Below are positions 1 through 9,428 of a DNA stretch of 64,000 bases, one piece after another. This DNA comes from Roseburia sp. 831b (GTDB taxonomy: Bacteria > Bacillota > Clostridia > Lachnospirales > Lachnospiraceae), in the NCBI RefSeq assembly GCF_001940165.2, contig NZ_CP135162.1, forward strand, positions 919,501-983,500. The letters are read 5' to 3'. Positions within the stretch are counted from its first letter, which is position 1, and every line of letters begins with the position of its first letter. A program made the position numbers and the translations under genes. Under the pieces are notes generated by a model, which saw only the letters and a program-made list of their open reading frames with translations, did no database searches and was not told the DNA's origin.

Positions 1-1
1 G

Positions 2-3000
2 AGCGTGTATGGAGCAGTTGCAACCGGGGAGGATGTTACGTTTACCATTCAGACCGGAACGGATATCAAAAATGTACGTCTTGTGGTAAAGGGTGTTGAA
101 AAGAAAGTATTACCACTCGAAAAAACAGGAGACGTTACAGACGGCGTACAAAAATGGAGCGTTACAACCAACTTTTCCAAAATCGGTGAAGTACAGTATT
201 ATTTTGTATTATCAAATGGTTCTGCAGTAAAAATTTATTCAGATGATGACGGATATTATGGAGAGGGAATGGTTACCGATTTAACCAATATCAAACCATA
301 CGATTTGGTTGTTTATCAGGATGGATTCAAGACACCGGACTGGATGAAGAATGCGGTAATCTATCAGATTTTCCCAGAACGTTTCTTTGACGGTGATGTC
401 TCAAATGATTTTGCACAGACATCTGCACGTGGCGAGACGGATTATGAATACATTACAGACTGGGATACATTACCGGAGAATCCAGAGCAGGAGACAAAAT
501 TAGACGAAGATACTTATAAGTCAACCGGAGCATACTATGGCGATGGCAATTGGAGTAATGAGATTTACGGTGGAGATTTAGCCGGTATCACAGACAAAAT
601 TGATTACTTAAAGGCACTTGGTGTCAATGTTATTTACATCAATCCGGTATTTTCTTCTATTTCCAGCCACCGTTATGACACCAGTGATTATGAGATGATT
701 GATCCAATCTTAGGCGATTTAGGTGACTTTAAGGAACTTGTAAAGACAGCAGAAGAAAATGATATGCACATCGTATTAGACGGTGTATTCAACCATGTTT
801 CTGATGATTCAAAATATTTTGACCGTTATTACAAATATTTAGAGGCTGGAACAACAGCAGTCGGTGCATACCCATATTGGGCTTATGTTTATGATAAAAT
901 GGCTGCTTCTGGCATTGACCAGGCAACAGCTGAAAAAGACGCAAAAGAATACTTTAAGACAAATTATGGAATTACAGACTTTTCTTATACAGAATGGTTT
1001 GCAGTTTCAAATGACAGCTACATTACAGATGACAACAAAGAGGTTGTCAAAGATAACGTTGGACTTCGTGCCGGAAAACCAGTGTACAGCTACGAAGGAT
1101 GGTGGGGTTATGACAGCATGCCTGTTATTAAGTCTACCAATGGTTCGGAATATCAGTCTGGAAACTGGGGCGAAAAGATTATTGGAAATGAAGATGGCAC
1201 AAGTGTAACCCAGTACTGGCTGAGCGAAGGCTCTAACGGATGGAGATTGGACGTAGCAAACGAGGTTTCCGATGAAACCTGGCAGAAATTCCGTGAATCG
1301 GTAAAAGCATTGGACAGCGATGCAGTGATTATCGGAGAAATCTGGGATGACGCAACCGAGTATCTGTTGGGAGATATGTATGATTCTGTTATGAACTATG
1401 TCTTCCGTAATGCAGTTCTCTCTTATGCAAAAGGTGGTTCCAAAGAGGATATGGAAAAGACCTTGGAAAAAATCAGAGAGCGTTATCCAAAAGAAGCATT
1501 TTACGCCATGATGAACCTGGTTGGTTCTCATGATACATCACGAGTTCTTTCTTACTTAGATGGAATCGATGACGACAGAAAAGATACCTCAATTGGGGCA
1601 GCATTCCCAACTTATGAGAAAACATCCGATCTTGCAAAACAAAGACAGTATCTGGTAGCATTTTTACAGTTTACGTATGCAGGTGCTCCAACCATCTATT
1701 ATGGAGACGAAATTGGTATGGTTGGTGCAGATGACCCGGATGACAGACGTGCATTTACCTGGGGAGAAGGAAATAAAGAGCTTGTTACCTGGTATGCAAC
1801 ATTAGCAGACATCAGATCGAACTACGCAGCACTTCGTACCGGAGATGTCACAGTCTTTGACGCAAAAGCAGAGGATGGTACAACATGTGACAGCATTGTT
1901 TCTTATGTAAGAAGTGATGATAAAGATACTTTGGTCGTTCTTGCAAACAATGCACAGGAAGAAAAGACAGTTGTAGTTGATTTGAATGAATTAGGTGTAA
2001 ATGAGACAGCTTTGACAGATTTGATTAGTGGAAGCGTAGTAAATGCGGCAGGTGGAAAAGTAACCGTTACGGTACCTGCACTTAGCGGCATGATTTTAAC
2101 AGCAGATGCAAAACAGACAACTGTTGATGAGGCTGCATTAGCACCAGCTTATGACCCGGCTTACAAAGTAGCACAAAGAGTGGTTGCAACAGATGTAACA
2201 TTAGCAAAAGACAAGATTACTTTAGACAGCGGTAAGACAGAAAGCTTAAAGGCAGTTGTGACACCAGACAACGCGACACAGGGTGGAGCTGTTGTATGGT
2301 CATCCAGCGATGAAAAAGTAGCTTCCGTTGATGCAAACGGCGTGGTAACAGCAGTAGGTGCAGGAAAAGCTGTGATTACGGCAACCGCAAAATACAGTGT
2401 AAATCAGGTATCTGCGTCCTGTGATGTTACCGTAAATGTGAAGAAGGATGATTCCGGCAAGGGCGATGATTCCAAGAAAGATGACGATTCTAAGAAAGAC
2501 GATGATTCCAAGAAGGATGATTCCAAGAAAGATGATGATACGAAGAAGGATGAATCCAAGGCAGAAGGCAAGGTTGTAAGCTATACGATTACAAGCAGTG
2601 CAGACTGGACAAAACTTGCGGATGAACTTGGAACCTTATCAGAGGATGCAGTTGTTGAGGTAACAGCAACCAAAGATACAGAGACAATTCCAAGTGGTGT
2701 GTTGTCAAAACTTGCAGGAACGAAGATTGTCATGAAAGTGAAACTTGAGAATGGCATTACCTGGAAGATAGATGGAAGCAAACTTACAGCAGGAAAAACA
2801 TATGCGGATGTCAATTTAGGCGTTACAAAGAATACCGCAAACATTCCAGCAGGTTTGATTCAGGCAATTCCAGATACCAAAGCAACCGTTCAGATTTCAC
2901 TTGCCCACAGTGGAGAATTCGGTTTTGAAATGACCATGAACGTTCCACTTGGAAGTGAGTACAAGGGCTTGTATGCAAACCTTTATTATTACAATCCAAG

Positions 3001-3244
3001 CACCGGTAAATTAGAATTCGTGCAGGCAGTAACAATTGGCGAAGATGGCTCTGCAGATTTGAAGTTTACACATGCAAGTGATTATGTAATCGCAATCAGC
3101 GAGAAAAATCTGGAACATGCAAATGTAACACCGGCAGTTGATACAGGAGACCATGCGCCAATGGCAATGCTGTTTGTCGTATTGCTTGGCATGGGATGTG
3201 TAGGAGCAGGTGTTTACCGAAACAGAAGACAAAAGAGAGCATAG
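2..3244 (+). CDS. Cell-surface GH13 alpha-amylase/neopullulanase-like enzyme, 5'-truncated
   Basis: Extracellular starch or maltodextrin hydrolase. The reading frame is open to the left edge, so the signal peptide and true start are missing; 1079 residues are visible from codon GTG 5. An N-terminal beta-sandwich-like part precedes the GH13 barrel (from about residue 110, motif YQIFPERFFDGD, as in neopullulanases). All four GH13 motifs are seen: DGVFNH; GWRLDVANE with nucleophile D416; GEIWDD with acid/base E445; GSHD with D510 (numbering from GTG 5). After the barrel come a Big_2-like domain (about 727-814), a Lys/Asp-rich low-complexity linker (about 815-855), a further beta-rich domain, then VDTGD, a hydrophobic helix and an RNRRQKR tail. 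This resembles a cell-wall sorting signal, but LPxTG is not canonical. Exact substrate (starch or pullulan) is not decided by sequence. Confidence 0.9.
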   Translation, partial: SVYGAVATGEDVTFTIQTGTDIKNVRLVVKGVEKKVLPLEKTGDVTDGVQKWSVTTNFSKIGEVQYYFVLSNGSAVKIYSDDDGYYGEGMVTDLTNIKPYDLVVYQDGFKTPDWMKNAVIYQIFPERFFDGDVSNDFAQTSARGETDYEYITDWDTLPENPEQETKLDEDTYKSTGAYYGDGNWSNEIYGGDLAGITDKIDYLKALGVNVIYINPVFSSISSHRYDTSDYEMIDPILGDLGDFKELVKTAEENDMHIVLDGVFNHVSDDSKYFDRYYKYLEAGTTAVGAYPYWAYVYDKMAASGIDQATAEKDAKEYFKTNYGITDFSYTEWFAVSNDSYITDDNKEVVKDNVGLRAGKPVYSYEGWWGYDSMPVIKSTNGSEYQSGNWGEKIIGNEDGTSVTQYWLSEGSNGWRLDVANEVSDETWQKFRESVKALDSDAVIIGEIWDDATEYLLGDMYDSVMNYVFRNAVLSYAKGGSKEDMEKTLEKIRERYPKEAFYAMMNLVGSHDTSRVLSYLDGIDDDRKDTSIGAAFPTYEKTSDLAKQRQYLVAFLQFTYAGAPTIYYGDEIGMVGADDPDDRRAFTWGEGNKELVTWYATLADIRSNYAALRTGDVTVFDAKAEDGTTCDSIVSYVRSDDKDTLVVLANNAQEEKTVVVDLNELGVNETALTDLISGSVVNAAGGKVTVTVPALSGMILTADAKQTTVDEAALAPAYDPAYKVAQRVVATDVTLAKDKITLDSGKTESLKAVVTPDNATQGGAVVWSSSDEKVASVDANGVVTAVGAGKAVITATAKYSVNQVSASCDVTVNVKKDDSGKGDDSKKDDDSKKDDDSKKDDSKKDDDTKKDESKAEGKVVSYTITSSADWTKLADELGTLSEDAVVEVTATKDTETIPSGVLSKLAGTKIVMKVKLENGITWKIDGSKLTAGKTYADVNLGVTKNTANIPAGLIQAIPDTKATVQISLAHSGEFGFEMTMNVPLGSEYKGLYANLYYYNPSTGKLEFVQAVTIGEDGSADLKFTHASDYVIAISEKNLEHANVTPAVDTGDHAPMAMLFVVLLGMGCVGAGVYRNRRQKRA

Positions 3245-3282
3245 ACAGCAAAGGTAAGACATTTTATAGAACTGAAAAAGTA

Positions 3283-3367
3283 AAAAAAGTCCCCCGAAGG
3301 GAATCTCAATATTACATTAGATTTCAAATCTAATAAAAGGAGAAACCTTCAGGGGATTTCTTATTTT
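3283..3367. terminator. Nested palindromes between amylase and larC (probable bidirectional terminator)
   Basis: An outer arm (AAGTCCCCCGAAGG, 3287-3300) can pair with CCTTCAGGGGATTT (3346-3359), with one wobble and one mismatch. It encloses a perfect inner palindrome, ATTAGATTT-C-AAATCTAAT (3316-3334). A-rich sequence lies before it and a T-rich stretch after it. The genes on either side converge here, so it can end transcription from both sides. The double hairpin is longer than an ordinary terminator and could also be a small palindromic repeat. Confidence 0.6.
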
Positions 3368-3424
3368 ATAAAATTTGGGTGCCGACAGGCAACTTATAGT
3401 TTTCTTGCGTTAATGTTATAAAAG

Positions 3425-4627
3425 CTAAGAGTTCCTGATTTCCCGATATACGTCTTCTAGAGAAACGTTATGGGTTTTTGCGGCTTTTTTAACATCGTCA
3501 TATTCTGGTTTCTGATGCTTGATGTTTGAACCTACACTTTCCTTTATCCGAATGTCGCCGTAAGGCGTCGAAACGGTGGAGGATGAGGAGATTAGTTTGG
3601 TGCGCTCATAAGATTGATAGCGCATGCCACGTGTCGTTGTGTGGGTAAAAATCAAATCGGTAAAGCGGTCTTTGTCCTTAGGGCTGCAAAGGCAGACGAA
3701 AAGAATGCCAGGCCGGTTCTTTTTCATTTGGATGGGTACGGTATATACGTCAAGAGCGCCCTGTTCCATCAGAAGTTCTGTTGCAAATCCGATTGCCTCT
3801 CCGGTCATATCATCCAAATTGCAGGAGATTTCCAGAACCTGATCTTTGTTAGCGGAAGGAGTGTTTTCGCCCCAAAAAGCGCGCACACAGTTGAGGGTTT
3901 TAAATTCTTTGTGACCCATACCATATCCAATCGCCTGAATATCAAAAACAGGCATAGAACAAAATTCATGCACGAAATGTTTTAAAATTGCGGCGCCGGT
4001 AGGGGTACACAGTTCGGAGACAATCTCTCCGCTGTAAGATGGAATCCCTTTTAAAATCTGTGCGGTTGCAGGAGCCGGAACCGGCAATATGCCATGCGCA
4101 CACTTGACAAAACCACTTCCGACATGGATAGGAGAACAAAGAATTTGTTCCGGTGCAATCAGGTAAATGAGGTAGGAACAGCCTACGATATCAACGAGTG
4201 CATCCAGGGTTCCAACTTCGTGAAAGTGAATCTGTTCTATGGTAGTGCCATGAACCGCTGCCTCTGCATCGCCAATCAGCTGGTAGATGGCGGCTGCATT
4301 CTCTTTTACAACAGAAGGAAGGTCGAGCGTTTTTATTTTGGCTAAGATATCCGAATAGCTGGCATGGTGATGATGGTGGTGTTCTTTTGTATGTTTTTTC
4401 TCAGGAAAATCATAGACCCCTTCTTCTTCGCCATGGATTAACACCTGCATCTGTGTTCCCATGATACCGTTTTTGGATACCTTAAGAGGAGTCAGCTTTA
4501 CTTCAGGAGAAAACAACTGATTCATGGTGGTAAGAAAGAGTTCTTTCTTTTCGCAGAGCTCAAAGAGAGACGACATTAACATATCACCTGCGGCACCCAT
4601 ATTGCATTCAAAATATAATGTTTTCAT
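3425..4627 (-). CDS. larC: LarC-type nickel-pincer cofactor biosynthesis protein
   Basis: LarC inserts nickel into the pyridinium bis-thiocarboxylate mononucleotide cofactor used by lactate racemase (LarA) and related enzymes. The 400-residue product starts MKTLYFECNMGAAGDM, the typical LarC N-terminus, and keeps HFHEVG, GSGFVKCAHG and SELCTPTGAA motifs. A HHHHHH stretch near residue 90 is a likely metal-binding segment. I chose the ATG at 4627 because AGGAGG lies 9 nt upstream; a 29-residue extension is possible but lacks this support. In some lactobacilli LarC is made by a programmed frameshift; here it is one uninterrupted frame. No larA, larB or larE is visible nearby. Confidence 0.88.
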   Translation of the reverse strand: MKTLYFECNMGAAGDMLMSSLFELCEKKELFLTTMNQLFSPEVKLTPLKVSKNGIMGTQMQVLIHGEEEGVYDFPEKKHTKEHHHHHHASYSDILAKIKTLDLPSVVKENAAAIYQLIGDAEAAVHGTTIEQIHFHEVGTLDALVDIVGCSYLIYLIAPEQILCSPIHVGSGFVKCAHGILPVPAPATAQILKGIPSYSGEIVSELCTPTGAAILKHFVHEFCSMPVFDIQAIGYGMGHKEFKTLNCVRAFWGENTPSANKDQVLEISCNLDDMTGEAIGFATELLMEQGALDVYTVPIQMKKNRPGILFVCLCSPKDKDRFTDLIFTHTTTRGMRYQSYERTKLISSSSTVSTPYGDIRIKESVGSNIKHQKPEYDDVKKAAKTHNVSLEDVYREIRNS

Positions 4628-4720
4628 TGAGATTATCCTCCTAAACGAAATGTTGGTTTCATTATACAAAATGAATCCGGGGATTGTAAAATAGTTTTTA
4701 GTACATTTTGCCAAAAACAG

Positions 4721-4806
4721 GAAACTAAATTTGGTAATTTAGTTTCTTGTCAAAGAAAAAAGCAGATGTTACAATATAGGAAACTAGAAAACTAAAAACA
4801 GTTTCC
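4721..4806 (+). promoter_or_regulatory. Promoter with two inverted-repeat operators for the TetR/galactoside operon
   Basis: A sigma-A promoter is clear: -35 TTGTCA (4747-4752), 17-bp spacer, -10 TACAAT (4770-4775). It is bracketed by two inverted repeats with the same half site: GAAACTAAAT/ATTTAGTTTC (4721-4746), ending just before the -35 box, and GGAAACT/AGTTTCC (4779-4806), just after the -10 box. Shared half sites directly ahead of a TetR gene suggest autoregulation. Confidence 0.75.
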
Positions 4807-4854
4807 AAGTGTCCACCGACATGCGGAACTAAGAAAAAAAGGCGGAGATGAGGA

Positions 4855-5424
4855 ATGGTACTGCGAGAAACGATATTAGATGGAACCATGCAGGTGTTCA
4901 ATCGAAAAGGGTTAAAATTTACAATGGACGATGTTGCAAGTGAATTAGGGATGAGCAAAAAGACAATTTACACCGTCTTTCGGGACAAAGAAACCCTGTT
5001 TTTAGAAATGGTTGATTACTGTTTTGACTCTATCAAAGAGAGTGAAAAAAGGGTGCTGGAGGATGAAAGTTTAGACACGGTAGGAAAGATTCGTGCAATC
5101 CTTGGCGTTTTGCCGGAAAGTTATCGCGACATTGATTTTCGTCAGTTATATTCGTTAAAAGATAAGTTTCCGAAGATTTATAAGAAAGTGGAAGAACGTT
5201 TAGAGACAGGATGGGAGACGACAATCCGTCTGATTGAGGAAGGAATTGAAGAAGGTTCGGTTCGTCCCATTTGCGTTCCGGTTTTAAAAACGATGTTAGA
5301 AGCGACGTTAGAGCAGTTTTTCCAGAGAGATGTTTTGATTCAGAATCAGATTTCTTATGGGGAAGCGTTAGATGAGGTTGTGAAAATCTTAGTTGATGGA
5401 ATTATCATTCATGAAAAGAAATAA
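4855..5424 (+). CDS. TetR/AcrR-family transcriptional regulator
   Basis: 189-residue DNA-binding repressor-type protein. The N-terminal TetR helix-turn-helix is evident (FTMDDVASELGMSKKTIYTVF, residues about 22-42), followed by an all-helical ligand/dimer domain with no assignable ligand. It is the first gene of the operon: the beta-galactosidase follows after 11 nt, and its stop overlaps the next gene's ribosome binding site region. The promoter upstream carries two matching inverted repeats, so autoregulation and control of the galactoside genes are likely. TetR regulators are less usual for sugar operons than LacI or AraC types. Start ATG 4855 has GGCGGA 8 nt upstream. Confidence 0.9.
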   Translation: MVLRETILDGTMQVFNRKGLKFTMDDVASELGMSKKTIYTVFRDKETLFLEMVDYCFDSIKESEKRVLEDESLDTVGKIRAILGVLPESYRDIDFRQLYSLKDKFPKIYKKVEERLETGWETTIRLIEEGIEEGSVRPICVPVLKTMLEATLEQFFQRDVLIQNQISYGEALDEVVKILVDGIIIHEKK

Positions 5425-5435
5425 GAGGAACATAT

Positions 5436-7880
5436 ATGGAAAAACGAATTTACTTAAATGACCATTGGAGATTTTGCGAAACATTCCGGGAAGAAATGTT
5501 AAAAAAAGAGTTTGATGCATCACAGCTAGAAGAGGTGCGTCTGCCACACACATGCAAAGAGGTTCCTTATCACTACTTTGATGAACACATCTATCAGATG
5601 GTGAGTGGATATGTGCGTACCATAGAGGCGAAAGAAGAATGGAGGGGAAAAGAAATTCTTCTTACGATTGACGGTGCAGCACATTACAGCGAAGTTTTTC
5701 TAAACGGAGAAAAAGTCGGGGAACATCATTGCGGGTACACTGCTTTTACGATTCGTCTGACGGAAAAACTGCTTTATGGACAGAAAAATACGCTCGTCGT
5801 AAAAGTGGACAGCAGAGAAAACTTAAATATCCCGCCATTTGGATATGTAATTGACTATATGACCTACGGTGGAATTTACCGTGATGTCTATCTGGATATC
5901 AAGAATGAAAGTTATCTGTCAGATGTGTTTGTGAAGCCGGAAGTCTTCCTGACAAAAGAAAAAAAGGCAGCAACCGCTAAGGCAAGACTTGCTTCTGAAA
6001 TCAGCCTGAATCAGATGAAACCACAGTTGTATGCAAGGCAGAGCTTAAGAAAGCGCGGACTACTTGTGCTAGAGCAGCAGGGAGAAAAGGAACCATTTCA
6101 ACTGCTCGGGGAAGCAGAACTTTGCGAAGGTGGAAATGAACTTTCTTTTGAACTGGATGAGGTCGAACTTTGGAGTACGGATGTACCGGTTTTATATGAA
6201 CTAAAGACAGAACTTTTAGAAGACGGAACGGTTATCGATGAAAAGGTTGTAAGATTTGGTTTCCGTAAAGCAGAGTTTCGGACAGATGGTTTTTACCTAA
6301 ACGGAGAAAAATTTAAAATCCGCGGATTGAACCGTCACCAGAGTTATCCATATGTTGGTTATGCAATGCCAGAATCGATGCAGAAATGGGATGCAGATTT
6401 GTTAAAAAGAGAGCTTGGTTTAAATGCAGTCCGAACTTCCCATTACCCGCAGTCCCATTATTTTTTGAACCGGTGTGATGAGATTGGACTCTTGGTATTC
6501 ACAGAGATTCCGGGATGGCAGCATATCGGAGATGCAGCATGGAAAGACCAGGCGGTTGAGAATGTAAAAGATATGGTGCTGCAATACCGCAACCATACCT
6601 CGATTATCCTTTGGGGTGTCCGAATCAATGAGTCGCAGGACGATGATGATTTTTACAAGCGGACCAATGAGATGGCACACAGATTAGACGATACCAGACC
6701 AACCGGTGGTGTTAGGGCCCACAAAAAGAGCAGCCTGCTAGAAGATGTATATACTTACAATGACTTTGTGCATGCGGGAAATAATATGGGATGTGAGCCA
6801 AAGAAAAATGTGACATCCGATATGAGCAAACCATATCTCATCAGTGAGTATAACGGGCATATGTATCCGACCAAGACATTTGACTGGGAAGAACACCGCG
6901 TAGAACATGCAATGCGTCATGCAAATGTCTTAAACGCAGTGATGGGCGAAACAGATATCGCGGGAAGTTTTGGCTGGTGTATGTTTGATTACAATACACA
7001 CAAAGACTTCGGAAGTGGTGACAGAATCTGTTATCACGGTGTCATGGATATGTTCCGGAATCCAAAGCTTGCGGCAATCATTTATCAGTGCCAGCAGGAA
7101 AAAGAATCGGTGTTAGAACTTAGTTCCACGATGGATATTGGCGAACATCCGGGATGTAATCGAGGAAGCACTTACATTTTTACCAATGCAGATTCCGTGC
7201 GCATGTATAAAAATGACCGCTTTATTAAGGAATATACCAAAGAACATTCTCCATATCCAAACCTTTTGCATGGTCCGATATTGATTGATGACTTTATTGG
7301 AAATGCGATTGAAGAAGGGGAGAAGTTCACGAAGAAACAGGCGGAGACTGTGAAAAAGATTATGAATGCCACCGCAAGATATGGGCTTTCAAATCTTCCA
7401 AAATCCATCTATCTGATGGGACTTCATCTGATTTTACGTTATCATATGAAACCGACAGAGGCGGTTGTCTTATACAACAAATACATAGGTGACTGGGGAG
7501 GAACCTCCACAACTTATCGTTTTGAGGCAATCAAAGATGGAAAAGTGGTCAAAACCATTGTGAAGGAGCCGATGACTTCTTTACAGATTGTAGCGGAGAC
7601 AGACCATCAGTTTTTGAAAGAAAAAACTTCTTACGATGTTGCGGCAGTCCGAATCAAGGCAGTGGATGAGAACCAGAACCTTTTGAGCTTCTTTGAAGAG
7701 CCGGTATGTTTCAAGACGGAAGGCCCGATTGAACTGATTGGCCCGTCTGTTACCACACTCCGGGGCGGCATGGGTGGTACTTATGTCAAGACAACCGGAG
7801 AGAGTGGAAAAGCCCGTTTGTTTATAAAAAATGAACAGGCAGAGGAACTCGTCATAGAATTCAACTGCGAATGTAATTAG
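5436..7880 (+). CDS. GH2 family beta-galactosidase-type glycoside hydrolase
   Basis: 814 residues with the GH2 order: N-terminal jelly-roll sugar-binding domain (about 1-170), immunoglobulin-like domain (about 180-275), TIM barrel (about 280-580) and a C-terminal beta region. The acid/base is E399 in WGVRINES, in the usual NE dipeptide, and the nucleophile is probably E471 in ISEYNGHM. No signal peptide is visible, so it acts in the cytosol on imported galactosides. GH2 also contains beta-glucuronidases and beta-mannosidases; beta-galactosidase is favoured by the neighbouring GPH symporter and alpha-galactosidase. Start ATG 5436 follows AGAGGA. Confidence 0.85.
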   Translation: MEKRIYLNDHWRFCETFREEMLKKEFDASQLEEVRLPHTCKEVPYHYFDEHIYQMVSGYVRTIEAKEEWRGKEILLTIDGAAHYSEVFLNGEKVGEHHCGYTAFTIRLTEKLLYGQKNTLVVKVDSRENLNIPPFGYVIDYMTYGGIYRDVYLDIKNESYLSDVFVKPEVFLTKEKKAATAKARLASEISLNQMKPQLYARQSLRKRGLLVLEQQGEKEPFQLLGEAELCEGGNELSFELDEVELWSTDVPVLYELKTELLEDGTVIDEKVVRFGFRKAEFRTDGFYLNGEKFKIRGLNRHQSYPYVGYAMPESMQKWDADLLKRELGLNAVRTSHYPQSHYFLNRCDEIGLLVFTEIPGWQHIGDAAWKDQAVENVKDMVLQYRNHTSIILWGVRINESQDDDDFYKRTNEMAHRLDDTRPTGGVRAHKKSSLLEDVYTYNDFVHAGNNMGCEPKKNVTSDMSKPYLISEYNGHMYPTKTFDWEEHRVEHAMRHANVLNAVMGETDIAGSFGWCMFDYNTHKDFGSGDRICYHGVMDMFRNPKLAAIIYQCQQEKESVLELSSTMDIGEHPGCNRGSTYIFTNADSVRMYKNDRFIKEYTKEHSPYPNLLHGPILIDDFIGNAIEEGEKFTKKQAETVKKIMNATARYGLSNLPKSIYLMGLHLILRYHMKPTEAVVLYNKYIGDWGGTSTTYRFEAIKDGKVVKTIVKEPMTSLQIVAETDHQFLKEKTSYDVAAVRIKAVDENQNLLSFFEEPVCFKTEGPIELIGPSVTTLRGGMGGTYVKTTGESGKARLFIKNEQAEELVIEFNCECN

Positions 7881-7897
7881 AAAGGTAATATAGAAAG

Positions 7898-9394
7898 ATG
7901 AAAGATAAGTCAAGTATTATTTTTGGAAATAAAATCAGTGATTCTGCATATAAAAAGGCAGTAAAATCCAAAAAGAAATATGCAAAAAAATTTGGAGATG
8001 ATTCCAATGTAAAATATCCTGCTGTTGTGCAGAAGAATCCATACATTGGAGATTCTTTGGGGGTACAGAATATTCTGGTTGGAGATTTAAAGCAGAACGT
8101 TCACTACAATGAGAAAGAGGGAACAACCGATACTTTTGATGTAGAAAAGGGAATTATCGTTGGAAATATCCGCATGGGATTTGGACATTATAGAATCTCT
8201 ATGGCAATTGCGTCCGCTGCAAAATCCATGGGATATACCCCATATTGGATGGACTTAAATTCCTACAAAGAGACAACCTGTACCAAAGTAATTGGTGCAC
8301 AGAATGATTTGTACTCGATGGGGTCAAGACTTTCCGGAAAGAGTAAGTTATTCAACAAATTTGTATGGGAGCCAATGAACTATGAAGGATTCCGCAAATT
8401 AACCTACAATGCAGCGGACCAGAAAAATGCAGAACTGATGGCACCTGTTTATGCGAATGTACCAAAGGAGATGCCGGTCGTTGCAACTCATGTATGGCCT
8501 GCACAGGCAGCAATCCATGCAGGAATGAAATATGTCGTAAATGCAATTCCGGACAACTGGCCAATGGCACTTCATTTTGCAGAGGGAAGCCTTCATACGA
8601 TTCAGACCCACAATGCATACCAGGGATACCGCATTTTAAATGGAATGCAGGGAAAAGATGTCTTAAAGGCAATGCCAGAAGCAGACCTTGCATACACAGG
8701 CCATTATATCGACCATGAATTGGTAAGCAACATTGAAGCAGACTGTGAAGCCAGAATGAGAAGAAAAGCAGAAGGAAAACCGATGCGTTTCTTATTAACC
8801 ATCGGTGGAGCCGGAGCACAGAAAGAAATTTTTGCAGCGATTATTAAAAATTTACTCCCGGCAATTAAAAGCAAAAAAGCAGCACTATATGTAAACGTTG
8901 GTGATTATAAAAATGTCTGGGATGAACTTTTAACAGAGATTCCAGAGATGAAAGCGTTAGCCGCCGAGCATTTTGACTCCTGGAGTGAGACCGAAAAATT
9001 TGCGAATGATGCCTTAACAGGTGACGTAGAAGGAATTCACGGATTCTGGCATCAAAATATTTTTGAAGCAGTTTACTGCACCAATCTTTTGATGAGAAGC
9101 TGCGACGTATTAGTTACAAAACCAAGTGAACTTGCATTCTATCCTGTGCCAAAACTCTTTATCAAACGAGTTGGCGGACATGAGCAGTGGGGAGCCATTC
9201 ATTCCGCTGAAATTGGTGATGGAACATTAGAGTGCAGAGACATTCCACATACCTTACAGATGATAGACTTGTTCTTAGAAGATGCGGGTGTTTTAAATGA
9301 CATGTGCGGATGCATCATGAGCAACAAAAAAGCGGGTATTTACGATGGCGCCTATAAAGTTGTAGAGTTAGCATTTGGTTTAAAAGAAAAATAA
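7898..9394 (+). CDS. Conserved protein with GT-B glycosyltransferase-like features, function unknown
   Basis: 498-residue soluble protein with no assigned function that I know. A lysine-rich N-terminal 45 residues precede VGNIRMGFGHYRISMAIASA, which resembles the glycine/histidine loop starting the N-terminal domain of MGDG-synthase/MurG-type GT-B enzymes. A second glycine-rich turn is LLTIGGAGAQKE (about residue 300). A C-terminal VTKPSELAFYPVPKLFIKR stretch resembles the VTKPG donor-site motif of the same superfamily. It sits 17 nt after the GH2 gene and 34 nt before the symporter gene, so it is co-transcribed with galactoside uptake genes. A glycosyl-transfer or sugar-nucleotide role is inference only. 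Confidence 0.6.
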   Translation: MKDKSSIIFGNKISDSAYKKAVKSKKKYAKKFGDDSNVKYPAVVQKNPYIGDSLGVQNILVGDLKQNVHYNEKEGTTDTFDVEKGIIVGNIRMGFGHYRISMAIASAAKSMGYTPYWMDLNSYKETTCTKVIGAQNDLYSMGSRLSGKSKLFNKFVWEPMNYEGFRKLTYNAADQKNAELMAPVYANVPKEMPVVATHVWPAQAAIHAGMKYVVNAIPDNWPMALHFAEGSLHTIQTHNAYQGYRILNGMQGKDVLKAMPEADLAYTGHYIDHELVSNIEADCEARMRRKAEGKPMRFLLTIGGAGAQKEIFAAIIKNLLPAIKSKKAALYVNVGDYKNVWDELLTEIPEMKALAAEHFDSWSETEKFANDALTGDVEGIHGFWHQNIFEAVYCTNLLMRSCDVLVTKPSELAFYPVPKLFIKRVGGHEQWGAIHSAEIGDGTLECRDIPHTLQMIDLFLEDAGVLNDMCGCIMSNKKAGIYDGAYKVVELAFGLKEK

Positions 9395-9428
9395 AATGAG
9401 AAAGCCGTTTTGAGCGGAGGAGAGAAAG

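Noticed and set aside
1007..1531. 174-codon antisense frame inside the amylase gene
   Set aside because: It is a shadow of the GH13 coding strand, has no ribosome binding site, and overlaps conserved catalytic motifs.
2450..2570. AAGAAAGATGATTCC-type tandem repeats considered as a non-coding repeat
   Set aside because: They encode the Lys/Asp linker of the amylase and stay in frame.
3425..4714. Programmed frameshift in larC, as in some lactobacilli
   Set aside because: The whole protein is one open frame, so no frameshift is needed.
8352..8819. 155-codon antisense frame inside the GT-B-like gene
   Set aside because: Cys/His/Leu-rich composition is typical of reverse-strand translation of biased codons; no start signal or family motif.
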